From positions 310,001 through 374,000 of the forward strand of contig NZ_FNSO01000004.1 in assembly GCF_900105945.1 (NCBI RefSeq): 64,000 nucleotides of DNA, written 5' to 3'. The stretch comes from Amycolatopsis tolypomycina. Its GTDB lineage: Bacteria; Actinomycetota; Actinomycetes; Mycobacteriales; Pseudonocardiaceae. Within the stretch, counting starts at the first letter, position 1, and each line of letters starts with the position of its first letter. The translations under genes and the position numbers were made by a program. Positions 60,046 to 64,000 of this stretch are shown here, one piece after another. Under the pieces are notes generated by a model, which had not been told where the DNA came from, did not search any database, and saw only the letters and a program-made list of their open reading frames with translations.

Positions 60046-61241
60046 AGCATCTCCTCGAGGCTCGTCGCCGTCGCCTGTGTCCCGAGCCCGAGCGGGCCGG
60101 TCAGCCCGCCCGGCAGCACCGCGGCCGGGACCGGCGGGTGCGGCGCGTTCTGCGAGCCGCGCACCGAGCTCGGGTCGCCGTACGGGAGCGTGCAGGCCGC
60201 GTCGGTGTTGAACGGCATCGGCGAGAGGTCGTCGCTCGGCCGCCGCGGTGTCTTCTCGTAGCCCTGACGGCAGGGCGGCGGGTCGTTGAAGTTCAGCACC
60301 AGCCCCATCCGCAGCTGGTCGCCCTGGTCGGTCAACGCCGACCCGACCGCCGCGACCGCGCGGGGCATGTCCGACAGCAGCTGCTCCTCCGCCGGGGTGC
60401 GGGTGCCGAACACCCGGGCCGTCGTCAGCAGGTTGGCCAGCAGGATCGGCAGGCCCGGGTCGTTCTCCTTCAGCAGGCCCCCGAGCTCGGACGCGGCCGG
60501 CGGGGCGGCCGTGATCAGCCGCCGCAGGTCGCCGTCGGAGCTCGCCAGCTGCTGGGCGAAGACGCGGGCGTTGCTGCTGAACGAACGCCACTCCCCGGAC
60601 GAGTCGAGCTGGGTCCGCAGCACCGTCGCGCCGTCGCCGATCAGCTTCGACGTCTGCGGCAGGTGGCTGCTTGCCTCCTGCGTGAACGTCGTCGCCGAGT
60701 CCATCAGCGTCTGCAGGTCAGGGCCCGCGCCGCGCAGGGCGTCGTCGAGCTCGTTGACCACCGTGCGCAGGTCCTGGGTCGGCACCGACGCGGTGAACGA
60801 GTCCAGGTCGGTCAGCAGGCTGTTCACCGGCAGCGGCAGCGTCGTCGACTCCCGCCGGATGACCGAGCTGCCGTCGAGGTAGGGCGCGTCGGCCGTGCGG
60901 GGCTGCAGGTCGACGTACTGCTCGCCGACCGCGGAGCGGTTCGCCACCACGGCCCGCGAGTCCGCCGGGATCGGCGGGGCCGCGTCGTCGATCAGCAGGT
61001 CCGCCTCCATCCCGGTGACGGTGAGCCGGAGCTCGCCGACCCGGCCGACGGCGACGCCGCGGTAGGTCACCTCGCCGTTGGTGAACAGCCCGCCGCCTTC
61101 GGCGAGCTCGAGCTTCACCGTGTAGCTGCCGGAGCCGAACAGCCGGCCCAGCCCGGCGTAGTTCGCGCCGACGAACGCGGTGGTGGCCAGTGCGATCACG
61201 ACGAACAGGACGACCTGGACGCGTACTCTGCGGCTCAGCAT
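60033..61241 (-). CDS. mceF: Mce-family substrate-binding protein, MceF-like
   Basis: 402 aa. N-terminal anchor (VQVVLFVVIALATTAFVGAN), MlaD/MCE beta domain (GSYTVKLELAEGGGLFTNGE, VTYRGVAVGRVGELRLT), then a long helical MCE domain with periodic SSNARVFAQQLASSDGDLRR. Part of the hexameric periplasm-facing tunnel that carries lipids or sterols to the YrbE permease. Position after MceE, without a lipobox, marks it as MceF. Starts at ATG 61241, one base overlapping the mceE stop. Confidence 0.9.
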   Translation of the reverse strand: MLSRRVRVQVVLFVVIALATTAFVGANYAGLGRLFGSGSYTVKLELAEGGGLFTNGEVTYRGVAVGRVGELRLTVTGMEADLLIDDAAPPIPADSRAVVANRSAVGEQYVDLQPRTADAPYLDGSSVIRRESTTLPLPVNSLLTDLDSFTASVPTQDLRTVVNELDDALRGAGPDLQTLMDSATTFTQEASSHLPQTSKLIGDGATVLRTQLDSSGEWRSFSSNARVFAQQLASSDGDLRRLITAAPPAASELGGLLKENDPGLPILLANLLTTARVFGTRTPAEEQLLSDMPRAVAAVGSALTDQGDQLRMGLVLNFNDPPPCRQGYEKTPRRPSDDLSPMPFNTDAACTLPYGDPSSVRGSQNAPHPPVPAAVLPGGLTGPLGLGTQATATSLEEMLWLR

Positions 61242-62326
61242 CAGCGGCCTCCGGAGGTGACCGGGGCGGTGCTGCTCGGCAGCGGGAAGACCGGCAGGCC
61301 CGGCGGGACGCCCTCGCCGAGCGGGGGCAGCGGCACGCCGGGCGCCGGGATCATCGAGGCGTACGCGTTGATGTAATCACCCTTCACCGCGCCCAGCACC
61401 GAGTCGGGGAACGGGAACGTCGGCAGCATCTGCAGCGACTGCGGCAGGTTCTTCCCGGCGTCGGCCAGCTGCCCCAGGATCGGCGCCAGCGCACGCAGGT
61501 CGGCCACCATGTCGGCGCGGCTGCGGTCGACGACGTCCGTGGCCACCGTGCCGAGCCGGTCCAGCGCCTGCAGCATCGACACGAGCTGGGTGCGCTGGTC
61601 GCGGAGGGTCTGCAGGCCCGGCGTCAGGTCGGTCAGCGCGCCGGAGATCTGCTCGTGGCGGTTCGCCAGCGTGGCCGAGAGCCGGTTCAGCCCGTCGAGC
61701 GCCGCGGTGATGTCCGTGCGGTGGGCGTCCAGGTCGGTCATCAGGGTGTTCACCCCGGAGAGGAAGGACCGGATCTGGTCTTCGTTGCCGTCCATCACCT
61801 TCGACAGTTCACGGTTGATCGTCTGCAGCTGCCCGATCCCGCCGCCGTTGAGCAGCAGGGAAAGCGCGCCGAAGATCTCTTCGAACTCGGGGTTGCGGTT
61901 GGTGCGGTCGAGGGTGATCGTGGCGCCGTTCGCCAGCCGCCCGTTCCCGGCGGCGTTCTGCGCTTCGCCGTCCGGGGGAGCCAGCTCGACGAACTTCTCG
62001 CCGAGCAGGCTGGACTGGCGCAGCCGCGCGACCGCGTTCGCGGGCAGGACGACGTCGCCGTTGACCTCCAGGACCGTTTCGGCCGTCCAGCCGTCCCCGC
62101 CCAGCCGGACATCCCGCACCCGGCCCACCGGCACGTCGCCGACCTTCACCGCGGCCTGCGGCACCAGGTCGAGCACGTCGGCGAACTGCACGGTCACCGA
62201 GTACGGGTGGTCGCCGACGTCGGCGCCGCCCGGCAGCGGCAGGTCGTAGACACCCTTGAACTCACCCGACGAGCAGCCCGCCAGCGTCAGGCAGCCGATG
62301 GCCACGACGGCAAGAACGCGCTTCAC
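61241..62326 (-). CDS. mceE: Mce-family lipoprotein, MceE-like
   Basis: 361 aa from GTG 62326. Lipoprotein signal (VLAVVAIGCLTLAGCSSGE, lipobox LAGC). MCE beta domain (YSVTVQFADVLDLVPQAAVK, VGDVPVGRVRDVRL, SSLLGEKFVELAPP) and a helical domain (LSGVNTLMTDLDAHRTDITA). The lipobox identifies the E position of an mce operon (LprK type). GTGA overlap with mceD. Confidence 0.92.
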   Translation of the reverse strand: MKRVLAVVAIGCLTLAGCSSGEFKGVYDLPLPGGADVGDHPYSVTVQFADVLDLVPQAAVKVGDVPVGRVRDVRLGGDGWTAETVLEVNGDVVLPANAVARLRQSSLLGEKFVELAPPDGEAQNAAGNGRLANGATITLDRTNRNPEFEEIFGALSLLLNGGGIGQLQTINRELSKVMDGNEDQIRSFLSGVNTLMTDLDAHRTDITAALDGLNRLSATLANRHEQISGALTDLTPGLQTLRDQRTQLVSMLQALDRLGTVATDVVDRSRADMVADLRALAPILGQLADAGKNLPQSLQMLPTFPFPDSVLGAVKGDYINAYASMIPAPGVPLPPLGEGVPPGLPVFPLPSSTAPVTSGGR

Positions 62327-63357
62327 CGCCCGCCTCCGTTCGTGTAGACGTCGCCGGTCACCGGCAGCGGCAGCGGCTGGAGGTAGTAGTCGAAGTTGCC
62401 GCGGCCGAGCACGCGCCCGGTGGCCGGGTCGACCGACTGGAGCACGTTCGTCACCGCCAGCGGCGCGACGTCGAGCGTTTCGGCCAGGGACGCGCGCTGC
62501 TCGACGAGGGTCCGGGTGGTCGTCACCAGGTTGTCCACATTGGCCTTGAGGGCGCCGCGGTTGTCCCGGATGAACGCCTGGACGTCGCCGAGCGCGCGGC
62601 CGAGGCCGTCGAGGGCCCTGGCCAGCTCGCCGCTGTTCTCGGCGAGCGTGCCGGAGATCTGTGCCAGCTGCTGGTTGACGGTGCTCACCTGGCTGTCGTT
62701 GGTGGCCAGCATGCTGGTGAACTGCTGCAGCTCGTCGACCGTGCCGAACAGGTCGCTCGAGTTGCCGGCCAGCGTGCGGGCCAGCTGGGCGAAGTTGCGG
62801 ACGCTGTCGTTGAACGCGCGGCCGTTGCCCTGCAGGGTCTGCGCGCCGGTCTTCAGCAGGTCGGACAGCGCGCCCTGGGAGTTGGCGCCGTTCGGGCCGA
62901 GCGCCTTCGAGATCGTGTCGAGGCTGGCGTAGAGCTGGTCGAGCTCCACCGGGGTGGCCGTGCGCTGGACCGGGATCGTCGCGCCGTCCGGCAGCCGCGG
63001 CCCGCCGCGGGCCGGCTTGCCGAACTGCAGGTAGCGGTCGGCGACGACGCTGGGGGCGATCACCAGGAGCGTGGTGTCCTCGGCGACGCCGACCGAGCCG
63101 TCGACGCTCATGTCCACCTGCACCTGCTCGCCGCGCGGGGTGACCTTGTCGACCTGGCCGATCCGGACGCCGAGCACGCGGACGTCCGAGCCGGGGTAGA
63201 CGCCGACCGCGCGGGTGAAGTACGCCGTGACGTGGTGCTGGCCGGAGCCGGCGAACACCCACCACAGCGCCGCCGAGACGACGAGGGCGAGCAGCAGGGC
63301 GGCGGCGACGAACCGGCTCGCCAGTACGCCGGCGCGGGTGGTGGTCAGCGCGCTCAC
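62323..63357 (-). CDS. mceD: Mce-family protein, MceD-like
   Basis: 344 aa from GTG 63357. N-terminal helix (SRFVAAALLLALVVSAALWW), MCE domain (VTAYFTRAVGVYPGSDVRVL, GVRIGQVDKVTPRG) and helical tunnel segment (LARALDGLGRALGDVQAFIR). Fourth subunit in the mce operon by order. Overlaps mceC and mceE by four bases on each side. TTGTCCACA at 62531 is coding, not a DnaA-box element. Confidence 0.9.
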   Translation of the reverse strand: MSALTTTRAGVLASRFVAAALLLALVVSAALWWVFAGSGQHHVTAYFTRAVGVYPGSDVRVLGVRIGQVDKVTPRGEQVQVDMSVDGSVGVAEDTTLLVIAPSVVADRYLQFGKPARGGPRLPDGATIPVQRTATPVELDQLYASLDTISKALGPNGANSQGALSDLLKTGAQTLQGNGRAFNDSVRNFAQLARTLAGNSSDLFGTVDELQQFTSMLATNDSQVSTVNQQLAQISGTLAENSGELARALDGLGRALGDVQAFIRDNRGALKANVDNLVTTTRTLVEQRASLAETLDVAPLAVTNVLQSVDPATGRVLGRGNFDYYLQPLPLPVTGDVYTNGGGR

Positions 63358-64000
63358 TTCGCCCCTCCCGGGTTCTTCGGTGGGATGCAGGGGTCGTGGT
63401 TCTCGGGCAGCAGCCCGCACAGGTAGGCGTCGATCCAGTGCCCGTTGCCGGTGGCGTTGGTGAGCACCCGGAAGTACGGGCCGGCCAGCTGCAGGCCCTT
63501 GGTGAGGTTGTCGTTCTGCCGCTTGAGCAGGTCGGTGACCTGGTTGAGCGACTGCAGGGCCGGCTTGAGCGCGGCGGAGTTGTCCTGCACCAGCCCGCTG
63601 AGCTGGGTCGCCAGCCGGGCCGAGCCGTCGAGCAGGGCCCGGATCGCGTCGCGGCGGCTGTTCAGCTCGGTGAGCAGCAGGTTGCCGTCGCCGATCAGCT
63701 TCTCGAAGTCGTCGTTCGAGTTCGCCAGCGTCGTGGTCAGCTTCCGCGCGTTCGCCAGCAGCTCGGCGATCTGGCTGTCGCGGCTGGAGACCGTCTTGGA
63801 CAGCTGGCTCAGTCCGTCGAGCGCGCTGCGGACGTGCTCGGGGGAGTTGCGGAAGGTGTCCGACAGCGTGGTGAAGCTGTCCGCGAGCTGCTTGGTGTCG
63901 ATCGCGCCCACGGTGTCGGCGAGGCCGTTGAAGGCGTCGGTGACGTCGTAGGGCGTGACCGTCCGGGTCCGCGGGATCGGCTGGTCCGGGTTCTGGACGT
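63354..64000 (-). CDS. mceC: Mce-family protein, MceC-like (5' end outside window)
   Basis: The visible 215 residues are the C-terminal part of an Mce subunit. VTPYDVTDAFNGLADTVGAI opens the helical domain, followed by heptad-like LADSFTTLSDTFRN and ALDGLSQLSKTVSSRDSQIA segments. The C-terminus carries cysteines (YLCGLLPENHDPCIPP), as is usual for these proteins. The MCE beta domain and the start lie beyond 64000. Position before mceD gives the C assignment. yrbE and mceA/B are expected further right. Confidence 0.85.
   Translation of the reverse strand, partial: VQNPDQPIPRTRTVTPYDVTDAFNGLADTVGAIDTKQLADSFTTLSDTFRNSPEHVRSALDGLSQLSKTVSSRDSQIAELLANARKLTTTLANSNDDFEKLIGDGNLLLTELNSRRDAIRALLDGSARLATQLSGLVQDNSAALKPALQSLNQVTDLLKRQNDNLTKGLQLAGPYFRVLTNATGNGHWIDAYLCGLLPENHDPCIPPKNPGGAK

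Noticed and set aside
62531..62539. Further TTGTCCACA DnaA-box-like site
   Set aside because: It lies inside mceD coding sequence (codons for N-V-D-N) with no partner nonamer 12 bp away.

Overview
The window is chromosomal DNA from a high-GC actinomycete of the Pseudonocardiales type, most probably an Amycolatopsis-like genus. The evidence is the very high GC at third codon positions, frequent GTG starts, four-base start/stop overlaps, a SARP-type regulator, an HU protein with a long Lys/Ala/Thr tail, a CofC/FbiD (coenzyme F420) gene and an mce operon. The genus is an inference from gene content and repeat style; no rRNA or other marker gene is present to prove it.

The backbone is a conserved actinobacterial gene neighbourhood. 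In order it holds ndgR-like IclR <> leuC-leuD-hup, then mutT1/ppk/cofC, plsC-gpsA, ddl, DUF3515, a stand-alone Lrp-type domain, thiL, ung, rpmB <> DAK2-recG, and pyruvate carboxylase. The order matches, in mirror image, the Mycobacterium tuberculosis stretch Rv2989 to Rv2967c. Accessory blocks are inserted between the backbone genes:
(1) 6.2-9.1 kb, a large AfsR/SARP regulator.
(2) 15.2-25.7 kb, a cysteine dioxygenase gene behind a Cys-rich leader peptide; an asparaginase/methyltransferase/VOC group; a flavin-transfer respiratory cassette (ferric-reductase-like membrane protein, FMN-binding protein, ApbE) divergent from a two-component system; and a MocR regulator divergent from an FMN-binding split-barrel protein.
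(3) 29.2-30.4 kb, a secreted GH27 alpha-galactosidase.
(4) 36.6-43.4 kb, TetR, an erythromycin-esterase-like protein, a caspase-like/eight-helix membrane protein, a secreted subtilisin-like protease, and a small protein resembling protease inhibitor I78.

After pyc come an arginase-family enzyme, a GntR/membrane-protein pair with a perfect palindromic operator, and a PucR-type regulator. Then follows a run of mostly secreted proteins (50.4-58.7 kb): ALF/AbfB and LGFP-type wall proteins, a degenerate isoprenyl-synthase-like protein, two interleaved pairs of paralogous secreted proteins and an RCC1-like propeller. The right end is the distal part of an mce lipid-import operon (mceC' to mceF plus two mce-associated proteins), cut by the window edge.

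Structured repeats are the most distinctive non-coding feature. Three families of palindromes sit mostly in intergenic gaps; one copy lies in frame inside an mce-associated gene, and another copy of that family supplies the stop codons of two convergent genes. Elements built on an inverted pair of DnaA-box-like nonamers occur at 25.2, 42.5 and 42.9 kb, each next to a minisatellite and a duplicated tip of the preceding gene. A 21-bp minisatellite follows hup. No tRNA, rRNA, CRISPR array, integrase or insertion sequence was seen.
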